From: Agelaius tricolor | Lineage: Eukaryota; Chordata; Aves; Passeriformes; Icteridae | Length of the DNA: 64,000 nt | Direction: 5' to 3' | NCBI GenBank assembly: GCA_023055355.1 | Contig: JALJCS010000001.1 | Span: forward strand, 47,931,381 to 47,995,380 | In this document: positions 13,156-26,546 of the stretch, piece after piece | Layout of the letters: the number at the start of each line of letters is the position of its first letter | How positions within the stretch are numbered: position 1 is the first letter of the stretch | The notes under the pieces: model-generated | What the model saw: only the letters and a program-made list of their open reading frames with translations | Databases searched by the model: none | Told to the model about the DNA's origin: nothing | Position numbers and translations under genes: made by a program

Positions 13156-13309
13156 CAGGTATCTTTCCTCCTGCTTCATGTTGGGGGTACGGATCATGTG
13201 ATTCTGTTCTCCTCTCCAGTCTCCGAAACGTCGAAAAAAATAATTGGATAGGAATCGGTTGACAGGATCCCTAATAATATTGATGTACACAGGCTGGTCT
13301 CCTCCAAAC
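13156..13309 (-). CDS. UST: UST exon 5 (154 bp, 3'-phosphate binding site)
   Basis: A 154-bp minus-strand exon with acceptor CCACCAG and donor GTATGTT. Its first G completes the split Arg codon from exon 4, and 51 codons follow, starting FGGDQPVYINIIRDPVNRF and ending KQEERYL, leaving phase 0. Residues 13-23 (RDPVNRFLSNY) form the 3'-phosphate binding motif of cytosolic and Golgi sulfotransferases, with the conserved Arg, Ser and Tyr present. The following FRRFGDWRGEQNHMIRTP is a UST-specific stretch. From memory the human protein has TPSMRQ where this bird has TPNMKQ. The next exon, expected to begin DINEC, was not found in 1-13155. Confidence 0.97.
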
Positions 13310-14180
13310 CTGGTGGGAAGAAAAATGGGTGAATCTCATCACAGGCTCCACACAAACATGTATCTATTATCTCTCATTTGAATGCTTTCAAATTACTTCC
13401 TACAGAAATTCAGAGCTTTTACAAGGTGAGGAGTGAATCTGAGCATCTTACAACTAGTTTCTAAACCTTTGTAAAAGCATGTAAGATCTCATTAGGGGTG
13501 AACAGTAAATATGGAATCACATTAAGCTATATGTGTACTGCAAACATTTTAGTTGAAAACCACTGTACAACACTGTATCAAGAGTTTTGCTTTCTTGAGT
13601 TCTCTCCTTGCTGTTTTCAGATTAAGAACCTTCTGCAGATGAATCAAAGAATGAGTATTTCTTCTTCTCAACATACTTCTTATCTGGGTGGTCATGTCAG
13701 AACAGGCACCACCCAACAGTAGCTGCTGTAAGGCAGCCTTGGATCATCTTTGTCTGTACAGTAAGTGTAGTAACGTGCAAAGGATTTTCAGCTTCCTTTG
13801 AAAGCTTTTTTCCAAAAGCTTCCTCTGGATGAACTGACAGATATGCATGGTATTTCCAACTTTTTATTTGCTGGAACTTGTGCAGAACCTTGTCCCCTCA
13901 CCCCCAGTCTGCACCACTGGCTGGATTTGAGGTTATTTCATGGTTATGCAATACCTTATCCCTGTACTGTGCTTCATGAACTTTTTTTTTTAAAGTCCGT
14001 ATGAAAATTCTTGCTTCAAAAAAGAAATTAAATATCAATCTCAAGAACATGCAAGTCCAAGGAAAAGGAAAGGGTAACAACACAGCTGTTACCAGGCTTG
14101 CACATAAACAACATCTAGCATAGATATCTGCAACTTAGAGATGAGAAGATAAACCAGAGCAACTTTACCCTCCTGTATGT

Positions 14181-14220
14181 CTCCTCCTGGTGCTAAGTGT
14201 AAGCACCTCCTGGTGCTAAC
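14181..14220. repeat. Short direct repeat, 24-bp spacing
   Basis: CCTCCTGGTGCTAA appears twice within 40 bp (ending 14196 and 14219). A small local duplication in intron 4. Confidence 0.7.
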
Positions 14221-15243
14221 ATCTTCAGTTCAATAGCTGGGATATCAAAAGAGGAAAGGAGGAAAAAGAAACTTGGGAAGGTTTGTGATTACACTGTATT
14301 TTCAGAATGTTAAAACACTGACTGCATATTTTATATCAACACACAGCATCAGGAAAGCAGGCCTAACTGGAAAAAAAAAAAAGGAGGGGAAGCTGCTTAC
14401 ACTGTTCCATGGTCAAAATGAAAAAATGGACATTCATGGAACTGACTTATGGACTACAAATTCTCTGAGACAAAGAATAAAATAAAACCTTTCAGGACTT
14501 AAAAGTTTATAGGATAAATTCAACTTGGAATTTTCCTCATCTAAGAACACAGATTGTGCTTCTCTCCTCTGTTTCCCCAATTTAGGTGAACAATTCTCAC
14601 TTAAGCAATAGCTTATACTTTATTTTTGTAAGATTGAGAACATAGCCATATTTAAGTATTTAAATGCTATTCTGATGATTTTCTGAGTCACAATTTATAT
14701 AATTTCTTCTAAACTGTAAAATACTAGATTAAAGAGATAACTGAAGACACCCTTTAGATTAAAAAAAAAACCCCTCTCAGTTTCTCCCCATCTTTTGAGG
14801 CAATGAATGATTGAATTTGTATAATAAAAGACCAAGGCTTCCCATTAATATTTAAGAGGCAGCAAAATTGTTTAAAATTATGAATTCTAGTAAAAGACAA
14901 GAGTAAAATCTTATAGAGTTTAAACCTGATTTTTCTCCTGCATGATTCCCCAGACTCCTAAACACAGTCTACAAAGGCTTGTCTCATGAGTAACTATGCC
15001 TATCAGTAATCTCATTGACCTCAGTGTTGCAGGATCACTGCCATAATTTGAAATTGCACAGACAGCATACAATTTTAAAACAATCCAATTAAAAAAGCAT
15101 ATGCTCCTTGCTTCCTGATTAGTGCACAACCCAGTTTGGACATGGATGTGCAAGTTAAATATCCTGAATTTAGTACCCTGACTTCTTCTCTAAGCTTATC
15201 TTTGCTGCTTTTTATCTTTATACAGAAATAAAACCTGTATTTG

Positions 15244-15263
15244 AAAAAAAAAAAAAAAAAAAA
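15244..15263. repeat. Poly-A tract (A20)
   Basis: Twenty A residues in a row, followed by CAAAAACAAAG. No retroposed gene or SINE body is recognisable upstream, so it is called only as a homopolymer. Confidence 0.85.
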
Positions 15264-18117
15264 CAAAAACAAAGGCATTCCTGCAAATACCACAGGGCAA
15301 TGTGGGCATAAAGTTTTGACAATATTTACTCAAATAGAAAGCTCTGAGTGGATGCCTTGGCCTGGTAGTTTTGAAAACTAGACTTTTCAAGTCAAATTGC
15401 TGGAAAGAATGGATTGCATCTAAATTACTGAACATATTATCCTACTGCTGCTTGATGCAGATAGCAATAATCAAAAGACAGAGGTGAGTGGAGGAGAGCA
15501 AAGAAAAGGGGAAGCAGTAGAGAGTAAGAAGTGATGTCAGCAGCAAGCTGTCTTAAGACAAAAAGATCACAACATTTATAGAAGCAAGAGAGCAGGGATG
15601 TCCTGCCCCAGGTTCCATAGAGGTTGTTAAAAAACCTAAATGCTCATCAGAAGAGCAAAAATTGAAAATCAGACAGCTAATAGCTGTCTTGATAGACATT
15701 TTCAATTCATTTTGTCTTTTCTGAAGGAAAAGGAGGGTGAGATTGCATAACCAACCCACCATATTCCCAGAGCCCACCCTTTTGCTGGTAAAGTCACATT
15801 TCTGAATATGAGAACAGTAAATTCAGGACCAAAAGCCCTGAGAAAAGAGGCTCACAGAAGCTCAATCACCCCAAGAGGACAGCTGAGATGGGAGGTCACT
15901 CTTTCACAAATGCTACAGAAGAATTTCCATTTCTGAAATGCAGATTGGGGAGGTGGGGAACATGCACAAACACAGGACAGCTCAAATTTCCGATTTTCTG
16001 CACAATGTAACCAGCTGCTATACACCCAGCTGTGGGTTGCTCCACCAGGCAACAAGCAAGGAATTATTATAAAATTATTATCAAGTCTGTTCTGGTCCTT
16101 ATTCAAATGTGCTTTTCTTTTTAAACATAGTTTATAGTACTTCAAATTCCAACCATTTGTTTCTATGAACTGTACTCAGAGTCATTTATGGAAGCTAAGC
16201 AGCACTCACAGAGCATAAAAAATTCTAATGGCTAAAAAAAAATAAAAATCAAGTACCTTAAGCTATTTAAAGAAGAAAAGGGCAAATCAATGCTCCATTT
16301 GTTCAAGTATGTTCTGCATATTTTTAGATACCTATCAATCACAACATATTAAACGCTCTCTCAAGTGAAACTTTTCAGATTAACAACACCCACATGAAAG
16401 TGCTCTTGCAAAAAAATAGATCCGTGCTCTCATTATACCTCACATCACCTTATTTGCACTCAAACCCCTATTGTGAAGGATTCAAAATGGGACATGATCA
16501 TATTTGCTAGGCTTAAGCAGCAGACTTACCTTCCCTGAATGGGATCATGATTGGATCCCACACGATGAAGTTGCACAAATATTCTCATCTCCAGCAGCAC
16601 ATTGGCATGACTGGGAAGAGTGGGTGAGGACACCACCACTCCTCCAGAGCACTGCAAATGGATAATACACCAACCCCCACAACATTCTCCCTGTATTCAA
16701 TGTCTCCTGATTTATTTTATTTGTACTAGTAAATCCCATTTGTTTTAACTGATCTGTTGTTGAAGGTGTATTTTTGGAGTCCTCATCAAAAAAACTATTT
16801 GCAAGCTTCAATCAATGATATTTAGCTTCATTAATAATATATTACCCTATGTCTTTTTTAATGAAAGCAAAATTAAAAAAAAAAGTCTGAGAAGCATGTG
16901 AGCTTGCCCCTTCACATTTCTGATGAATTCCAGTTTTATTATTTACATGATGAAAATTTTCATTTAAAACTATTTACAAACCCCTTGCAAGCTGGGGGGA
17001 AAAAAATCAACAAAGTTATTTTCTTGGCCTTAAAATGGAAGCTCTCTTAGCTCCTATTATTTTTCATTTCACTTCAGGAGGCTGCTGACTTTGCATTTCA
17101 TACAGAACTCTTCACACAAGCAGAAGATGGTTACTTCATCCTTGCAGGCAAATCACAACTCCTCAAGGAAAAGATGACTCCCACCCTATTCTCTGGAAGA
17201 ACGTTGTCTGCCTCTTACTCTTTCAACACACACTGTTTCCCCTTAAAGAAAAAGGGTGGTTGCTAGAAATTCAGTATAATGAAAGCAAACAAGAACCAAA
17301 AGCCACATAAAATTAATACCAACAGGCATATTGTGTCCTTCTTATAAAGGAAGCACAATTTCCTTTTCCAGTGCCATACAAGTAAGAATCACACGCTGAG
17401 AGTACAATTGCCCAGCCATCTTTACTCAGCAATTATGTTAGAGCTCCATTACCTGCCTTGCAGCAGAGCTTCACAGGGAGGTCATGTAAAAGCACTAACA
17501 TAGAACCTTCACCTTTTTAGGACTTAAATAAGATGCACAGTTACCCCAGTGTTTATCTTCTGAAAAAGTTACTTTGAAATACTAGTTTTCATAACATCTT
17601 GCATCAGCATGAACTTGTAGCAAAGCAATTCTCTGCACACAAAGCACCAGGCACTTCTGGGATGCTCCAGTGGTCGTCCTAAGGGATGGGATGCAAAGAG
17701 GATTGGGCTGAGGTACTGCCAGCCTCCACAATCAAGAGTTTATCTTCCTGCTCTTGTCTGTAGTGCCTTTCTTGCAGCCTTCACCCTGATGCTGTGGTCA
17801 TGCTCTCAACCTTTTCTTTAGAACTGGTGGAGTTTATATAGGGCATTTCTCTACTGATGCACCTATGTCACCTACACGATTATTTCAGTCATAACAGTAC
17901 TGGCTGGCATAGCTGAACTGGTACAAGGACTAGCTGGAGCAGACTTCAGGTAAAAACTTGGGCTTCATGAGGCCTTTTTCCTTTCTTGCAGAGTAGACTA
18001 ACTAGGCTGCCTCTCCCCAGCAAGCTGAACTTAATGTTATGCCAGTCTGCTTTTTTGTTATCGCTCTCTAATTTATCCCAGACACAAAACAAGCAATGCA
18101 GACAGGTGATGTAATTA

Positions 18118-18259
18118 TCATCCTTGGAAGCATTCAAAAAACATGAAGGTGCAGCACTTAGGGACGTGGCTTAGTGGTGGACTTGGCAATGTAGTTAACA
18201 GTTGGACTTGATGACCTTAGCAGTCTTTTCCAACCTTAACAAATCTATGATTCTATGAA
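18118..18259 (+). mobile_element. CR1 3' end fragment
   Basis: A short plus-strand CR1 3' end, antisense to UST. It runs from a degenerate ORF2 end (ATCCTTGGAAGCATTCAAAA) through GTTGGACTTGATGACCTTAG and TCTTTTCCAACCTTAA to a tail reading TCTATGATTCTATGA. The 142 bp that remain are heavily 5'-truncated and carry no open frame of note. Confidence 0.9.
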
Positions 18260-21200
18260 ACAAGTATTTTCATTTCAAAATTTTATCTTTGACTGGCCTG
18301 CCCTTCAATGAGAGGTGTGTGCAGGGATTCAAAATGCCCAGTGGTTCAAAGTTAACAGTAAAACAGTGCACACTCCTCATCAATCACCCTTTCTGGACCT
18401 GAGACTTCAATAATAGAAATTTCAGTTTCTGAAGTGATATGTCTGGATCACTGTAAAATTGCAACTGAGTCCTCTAGGAATTGTTTAGTAAGCTGCCTCA
18501 GACCAGCGAATGGCTAAAAGAAAACACTGTAAAGCCTTCTATTTCTCTACTTCACTATCCTGTAAATCTACCAAAATATTTTAGGCTGTATTTTGTCAGT
18601 CATTCATGCATGCTAAACAATTAGGGTCTTTTTTCTACCCTATATTTTTCATTCTCCTGAGGATATCAGAGAAGTTTAATAGATAAATTCACAATGAACA
18701 GCACCAACACGGATAAGTATCCTGCATGGGTCCCAAGTAAAGTAAAGGAAATACTAATTATGTTTTCATTTATATAATGCAAAGTTACAGCTGGAAACAA
18801 GTAAAAGAGTAAACACGAACTCTCCATAAAAGACTAACAGCAGCTAAACTCCACATTAATTAAAATCACCTAATTCCAGATACCCTGTATTTAAGACTTT
18901 CTTCCAAAGGTCTGGCTCAGGATTTCTCTGGACCTCTGATTAATGTTTCACTGTAATTCAGAGATGCAAATGTTATGCATTTGCACAGAAGAATAGGAAA
19001 ACTAATTACAAAGTATTACAATAAATTTCCTGCAAATAGTAGAATAGCTGATACAGCTCTTTGGAAAGTATTAAATCAACAAACGTGATAGGTAGAAAAG
19101 ATGTATTTTCAAAATTGAATGAGACCACAGATTTGGCTGAGGTAGTTACATTAGCATAAAATCTTGGGGCTCAACTTCTTAGGAAGGTTATTATGCAAAG
19201 GATGCTGCAATGTACTCAGCATTGCATATTCAACTTCCTGTATGAACACATTTATCAAGGGAAGCATGGGTGACTCTAGCCATCCTGTGGAAATGGCTGT
19301 TGCAGAGAGCAAGTCAATGTTAGGAGTGTCCACATGGAAACTGAAATGCAGTGAACTGTGCATAACAAAAAAATAAATCATTGTAACTCAGCAGTACATA
19401 TCATGTATGCAATCTATAGAATATAAAAATCAATGTAAGTGAAAGTTATGACATGGCTGCCCTGTCGCAGATGTGAAAATCTGCTGTCAGAGAGGGACCG
19501 TGGATGTCACTCTGCTTGAGGCTTTGAACCTACACAGTTTAATGTGACAATCTGTGATTCAGAAGCTATGTGCAACGTGATAATATTTTCAGAAAACAAA
19601 GCTGCAAAAGGAGGGAATAATGAAGGGAGTGGTTTGCTGGTAAAGAGCCACTTGAGCCACCAGGCAAGAAAGACCTAAGGAAACATTTTGCATTGTAGTA
19701 CAGCAAATAAAACCCAAAGCATCTAGAACCTGAAGCAGAGCATATTCGCAGGGAAGGAGTAGTTCTGGCAAGGACATGTATACTTCCACATATTATCAGC
19801 AGTGTGGGAAACCTTACAGGCCAGAATAAAAATCCTAGTTTCACTTTTTCTGAGAAGCAGGAGGAGAGAGAAGTAAAGGCCTGACACAGCACTCGTGACC
19901 ATTCACAGAGTCCATTTTCAGAAAAACATGAACAAAGTTCATGCAGCATCACAAAAATGATAAAAAAATTAAAAGCCTCCAGCTTGCAAAGAGAATGAGA
20001 AGGAAAAAATACAGAGCAGGCTGAGAGATGACTGCATGACAGCGTGTAAGAAATTATACATGAAAGTACACAGGTGAAAAATTTGATGAGTCTTTACATA
20101 GTGGACAAATGGACTCTGAGATCCAAGGAAAAGGAATCAATTGAACTTCTCTGAAAAATTAGGAGGAAAAAAAATTCAATTTATTATCTGAGAGAACAAT
20201 TCACTATTGAAAGAATTTATCAAGTGCAGCAGATTCTCTATTACTAGTGATTGAGAATCAAGACTTCCATTTCCTTTCTGAAAGATGGAAGCTTCAGGTT
20301 TAAACTTATTCATCAAGGGTAAAAAGCTTCAAAATTATTCAGAACTGTCACCATCCATCTTTTTTTCTGAAGGCAGGATCAGCTATGCGACTGCCACTAC
20401 CAGCTTCAAAATCCTGAAGTATAATCTATTCTGTTGCTTTGCTGCCCTTGTTGTTCTAACCTTTTCCTAAATGTCTGATCTAGAACTCAATAGCAATTTC
20501 AGTTCACCACTTGTGTTATCATTACTCATTAAGAACTGCATAGTCCCTTTTTCTCTGCAGAATCTTTTAAACTAAAAAATGAAAAAAACAGAAGTGTTAT
20601 AACAGTCCCCTCTTTCCCTGTCTTCTCTATTTGTTTTTCTTTTCCTGTGATTTTAGGTAAATTTTTAAAATCTCTCTTCATTCTTATTCTTGTTTGGTCC
20701 CCTGTGGACTAATCATCATCCTTAAATCAAGTTACTCCCAAGCTGATGATCTGCAATGTGACTGTGAGCACAGAAGCTGAACAACAGTAAAAACAGGATA
20801 ATTGAGGAGACATGCCTGACCCCACCTTCAGTAACTAGATTTCAAGCAACGATCTCTATTCTGAGAATATAATTTTATGAGCTGAATGAAAGATAAAAAG
20901 TGCATTATGCAAAGAACACAGGAAAGCTAGGGGAATAAATTCTGAATGAAATGATCCTAAAAGGTGCGGAAAAACTCACCAGAAAGCAGTACTTTGAAAA
21001 AAAAATAAACCCCAAAAAAACCCTGCTTAGATCACATAAAGGTCAAACTGCACATGAGATTTGTGCTTAACCTTCCATCAAGTCACAGTTAAAAGGCATC
21101 ATTACACACTCACATAATTAAAAAAAGGTAGTATAAAAAAGGAAAAAAAAAGTATGTAGGAGGGATTACAGCACCATGTGGCCATTCATGAAATGTGTAC

Positions 21201-24200
21201 TTTACAAGGCAGACCTCACATGATGGTAGAAAGTGTTTCATGATGTGTTAGCAAAAAGTACAGATTATAAAGAACACACATAAAGACACAGTGTTAAGGC
21301 CATGCTCAAGTTTAGCTGACATTTCCCTACTTTTAACAGCTTGCCCAGAGGGTAACTTTTTTTTTTTTTGCTACCATATTTTTAAAGACATTTCCCTAAG
21401 TGTGTATTTTTTTTAAAAGGAGAAAAAAATCCCACAACATAAAATTACTTTAATAGATAATCTTAGGCTGCAATCATTGTTTCAAGATGTTGATTCAAGA
21501 AGGCATTCAAAGAGCCCAATCCCTCCCACAGCTGAGCTGTATAAAGTCAGTGATGCAAGCTGACCCAACTACTGCTCTTTGTACAAAGTATACCTAAGTG
21601 CATTCAAAGGGTCCTGGACATTTAGCATCTTGCTATGCCAGCTCCATGCATTTGCCCAACGTACTCCCTTCAAATGCTAGTGGAGTGTGGTTAACAGACA
21701 TAACAGACATGTTCTACAAAACATGAACACACTGTGTGGCACTAATTGTTCCAAAGGAAGGAAGAAACAATATTCCTCAAATTACTAAAAAATCTGGGTG
21801 TCGTGACCAGAATTGCATGACTCTAAGACAATGAAAACAGCACCACAGAATCAATCTGGTTTTACTGACCTCCAGAGTCAGTCTATAAAAAAGGGAAATT
21901 CTATTCTAAAATCAATGGACCGAAGACTTACATACTTAGGTTAAGTCATTGCAAAGCAAGATGTTTATTTGCCAAAAAAAAAAATTGTAAATGTATCATC
22001 CAGCCCTTCCAAATTATCAACAAACTAACATGCAAGGCTTCCAAACACACGCTGCCAGCACAGAGCGTGCTTCAGCTTTCAAACACGAAGCTTATTCACA
22101 TGACAAAGTTAATTCATCCAGATTTACCTCCTTTTTGTTTGTTAGCTATAGACACATTTTGCAAGAATAAGGGAATGGTGTAATATCAAAGTTCTGTGTT
22201 AAAACACAATTTTTAGAGTTGCTTCTGAATGAGAAAAAACACAGAAACAATGACTAACAAAAAAAAGCTCAGCAACATTCAGAAATCAAGTTTTGTTTTG
22301 GGCTTATCCAGAATTTCTCTGTCCATCCCTGCCTTCATAGAACATGTGATTTATTGCTACCCATAGGTCTGAATTCAGGTCAGAGTTGAAGGAAAATTGC
22401 CAACCTGACCAGCACTGCTGCATGTGACACCGTCTGGCTGCTACAGCAGCTCAATTTATTAATTTTTATTAGTTAGTGTTGGCCATTTTATCTGTGCAAA
22501 AAAGTAATAAAAAAATTTTCAACAATGTTGATACAGACTGTCTACCAAAAAAGGCTTGTTTCAAGAAAAACAAGAACTTTACACATGAACTCTGCTAATG
22601 AAAAACAGAAAACTGGAAATATTTCTTATGTGGATTCTAGGGACTAAAGGCAAGCTCCTTCCCAAGAAGAAGACCCAACAGACCTTTCTCTCCTCCCCCA
22701 AACCTCTCTCCCCACACCTCTCACATTGAGCAAGGACACAACAGAGCAGGGCCTGGCATCCAAGCAGGGCACAGGGAGGTGACTGCTGGCTGTGGGCAAC
22801 AGAAAGTCCACCAGCTCTGTTCTGCATGGCTTTGCCTTCAGCAGATGTACCTGCAGTGTGGCTGTCTCAGAAATCTAGTAACCTACTCAATGTGGTTTCA
22901 AAATGGCCAACATGTTCAGAAATTATTTAGCAATTCAGGAGGGGAGAGGATGGAAAGACAGGCAGGACACCTAAAACTGCTGCCTGGATCTTATTTCTTT
23001 AGAAACTTATGCCAAAAGTGAAGTGTTGTGCCCTCCCTTAAGCACATGCACACATGCTAAATACACACTTAAGATATTAAAAACTGCAGCTGAAAGGAAG
23101 AAGAGGGCAGCAGCCTGACAGCACAGAAAGGATGACTCCTGACACAGCAGTGCAGGGTGATAATTCATCCTGACTCTGAACAAGTAAGATATACTGAACT
23201 GAATTATAAGGGCTAATTAAACTGTAAAATTAAGTAGAATTGGTGCTTTATCTCTCAGTGGCCCATAGCTACTGCAGAAAGTAAAGAATTCATAGCTCTA
23301 GTGAGACATGAAAAAGTCTGTCTCACTTTCTGGGTGGTTGTTTTAATGCTTCTCCTTTCTCTGACTTCACCCTGCTCTGATCAGCCAGCCTTCAAGCAAA
23401 ACTCACCAGCCACTGACAAAGGCATGTCATTAGATTTTTACACACTCAGCTGCACCATTCACTTAGCCCAAGACAGGAAAGAATGCCCAAGCTCCCTGCT
23501 CTGCCCAAACTGGGCTCTGTAAGTGCACGCCCGGAAGAGAAGAGTTTGATGTTGGAGAGAGACATGCTGCCTTTCCCCTGACCAAAACAGATGTTGTGCA
23601 ATTCTCCACATCCCTGACTCATCCTTACCCAAAACCATGGCCTTGCCACCCGCCTCTGCATTCCTGCAAACATTCTTCCTGCTTCTCTGAAATCTGTGAC
23701 ACTTGGAGCACTCTCCAAGTGTCTTGAGTCACTGCCCAGTGACTGTTACAGTTAATTCAGCAGATTACTGAGAAATCAAGGGGGGCTTTTCCACGAATTT
23801 GAAGCCTCTTCCTGAATATTTTTTTCTTGGACTAAGTAGATGACAACAGGCACTTATGGTAATGCACAGTGAACAAATTGCAGCTATTCTGAAACAGCTT
23901 TCTTTATCTCTCTGCAGGTTATTCTGCTTCTTCACAGCTTCTGCACTTCTACACTGCACTCCCTGGATCTACCAGCAAATATATCAACACATAAATCTTT
24001 ACCTGCTTAGAGACATTATTTAATATTTGCTCCTGATTAACACTTTGGATGTTTTTCCCAGCAATATTACTATATAAACTTCAAATCAGAAAAAGACAAT
24101 AAACATCCCCAAACCCACAAAAAACCAGCACCACTTTCTACAAAAGAAACAGTCTTGAAATGAACTGGGTCGAGTAGCCACCCTCCAGAAGCACGGGATC

Positions 24201-24994
24201 ATCTTCTGAAGGTAACTATCACTGCACTGGACAGACTGAGAACAGAAGCTGCGAAACACTTTGAATGAAAGCTTTCTCTGTGACAAGGGCTATGTAGAAA
24301 TTCACTAACATGAAAGAAGAACAAGAAAGTTTTTTATCTTCTGTTTGAAGCTGGAAAAATTTTTGCTTTCATGTCTCCTTTTAATATTTATCTTTTTGTC
24401 TGCCTCTTCACGCTACTTTGGATTGAGAAAAGATAGTACTGAATCAGAAGATGAAGATGCAGTAAAGGGAGATGAATTTACTCAGCTGAACCAACAGGCA
24501 CTCTTAAAAAACTGTTCAAGAATGACAGGAAAATGGCCTTGGCAAGCATTCAGGTCAGGATGAGATTTTCAAGGTTTTAGAACTTTGTTCAGCAAAACTA
24601 ATGTGGCTTCAGAAACACACATGTACTCAACTCATCACTGAAGGCTTAGCTCACTTCCACTAGAGATTTATTCTGGATAGAAGATCTAGCATTTTTTTTT
24701 TCCTACTTGTTTTCACTTGGAAACAATCATAAGTAAATGCTTTTCTGAATAATCAGAGAGCTTTAAGTGCTGACAGGTTTATAAGCAGGTACAAGGCACA
24801 AAGGCAGAAAATTCAACTGATTTGTCACTGCTGCTATTCACATCACTAATGTTAAAAAAACCCAACAAGTTTGTTTTGCTACTGTTTGGGAAGCTGAGAA
24901 GCACCAACAAGGATGAGGAAAAGGCTAAGGTATTTTATTAAAGCCTGAGGCAAAGAAGGCATTAAAGACTAGTTATTTTTGGGGTACCCTGCCC

Positions 24995-26546
24995 CAAGTT
25001 GGAAGACAGAGACAGGGAGCAGAAAGAAGTCCTCTTAATTCAAGAGGAAATGGTCAGAGAGCAGCTATACCAGTTAGCTACACAGGTCTATTGGGCCAGA
25101 TGGGATCCACCCAAGGGTACAGAAGGAGTGCTCACTGAGCCACTTTCCATCACTCACCAACAGTACTGGAGAAGTGGGGAGGTTCCTGTCAGCAAACGTG
25201 AGCCCATCTACAAGAAGGGCTGGAAGGAGACTCCAGGGAAGCACAGGCCTGTCAGCCTGACTGACATCAGGGCCAGGGAAGGCTGTAGAACAGACCATCC
25301 TGTGTCCCATCACAGGGCACACATACAACAACAAGGGGACCAGGTCCAGCCACCTTGGGTTTGTGAAAGGCAGGTCCTGCTTAGCCAACCTGACCTCCTC
25401 CTCCTCCAAGGTGACCTGCTCAGTGGATGGGGGCAAGGCTGTGGATGTTTTCTGCCTGGACTTCAGCAAAGCCTGTGACAGCTTCCTCCAGCACCCTCCA
25501 GGACAAACTGGCTGCTCATAGCTTGGATGGATGCAGAGTTTGCTGGATGAAAAACTGGACAGCTGAGCCCAGGAATGGTGGTGAATGGAGTTACATCCAG
25601 CTGGCAGCCAGTCACAGGGGGTGCTACCCAGGGCTCAGTATGGACCAGTTCTGTTTAACAGGTTCTATTTACCAGCTTTACTAATGATCTGGATGAGGGG
25701 ATCAAGTGCACCTTCAGACAACAAGTTGGGCAGGAGTGTTGATCTGGTGGAGGGTAGGAAGGCTCTTTAGAGGGATCTGGGCAGCCTGGATTGATGGGCA
25801 ATTGTATAAGGCTCAACAAGGCCTGGTGCTTGGTCCTGCACCTGGGTCACAACAACCCCAAGCAGCCCTACAGGCTGGCGGCAGAGTGGATGGAAAGCTG
25901 CTTGGCAGGGGACACACTGGCTCATGTTTGGCAGCTGCTGGGGGTGCTGGTCAGCTGGTCAGTGGCATCCTGGCCTGGATCAGCAACAGTGTGGCCAGCT
26001 GGACAAGGGCTCTGATCTTCCCCTCTATTCAGCACAGGTGAGGCCACACCTCAGCTCAGTTTTGGGCCCCCTCACTACAAGAAGGACACTGAGGTGCTGG
26101 AGTGTGTCCAGAGAAGAGCAACAGAGCTGGTGAAGGGTCTAGACAATAATTCATATGAGAAATTGCTGCGAGAGCTGTGAGAAAAGGAGGTTCATGGAAA
26201 ATCTTAGCGCTCTCTACAACTATCTGAAAGGAGGTTTGTAGCCAGGTGGGGATTGGTCTCTTCTGCCAAGGAACAAGTGACCAGGCAAGAGGAAACAGCC
26301 TCAAGTTGCACTGGGGAGATTTAGATTGGATATTCAGAAATTTTTTTTTTCATGGAAAAGGTTGTCAGGCATTGGGACAGGCTGTCTGGGGGAGTGATTG
26401 AGTCCACATCCCTGGAAGCATTTAAAAGACGTTGTAGATGTGGCACTCAGGGACATAGGCTTAGTGGCAGATTTGGCAGTGCTGTGTCAACAATTGGACT
26501 TGATGATCTTAAGGATCTTTTCTACCCTAAATGACTCTACATCTCT
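24995..26546 (+). mobile_element. CR1 retrotransposon, long decayed ORF2-3' fragment
   Basis: About 1.55 kb of CR1 on the plus strand, antisense to UST. Reverse-transcriptase ORF2 is recognisable but broken into short pieces in different frames. Near 25090-25250 it reads WARWDPPKG, then GEVP, then KKGWKETPGKHRPVSLT, matching the CR1 RT entry region (DGxHP, GEVPxDW, KKGxKxDPGNYRPVSLT). The middle has the region downstream of the RT core, the end has RHWDRLSGGVIESTSLEAFKRR, and the 3' end has GGACTTGATGATCTTAAGGA. The YADD catalytic motif is not visible in a clean frame. Many frameshifts and stops make it a dead copy. The ORFs of 60-159 codons in this stretch are its remnants. Confidence 0.93.

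Noticed and set aside
13080..13262. 60-codon plus-strand ORF overlapping exon 5
   Set aside because: It is the antisense shadow of the UST exon.
15200..15270. Poly-A tract considered as the tail of a processed pseudogene or SINE
   Set aside because: No coding remnant, tRNA-like promoter or flanking duplication was recognised next to it.
19566..19952. 128-codon minus-strand ORF in intron 4
   Set aside because: Low-complexity Ser/Leu/Cys-rich translation, no recognisable family and no supporting splice context. Likely a chance ORF.
24999..26041. ORFs of 60-159 codons considered as a host gene
   Set aside because: The pieces read as CR1 ORF2 fragments in shifting frames.
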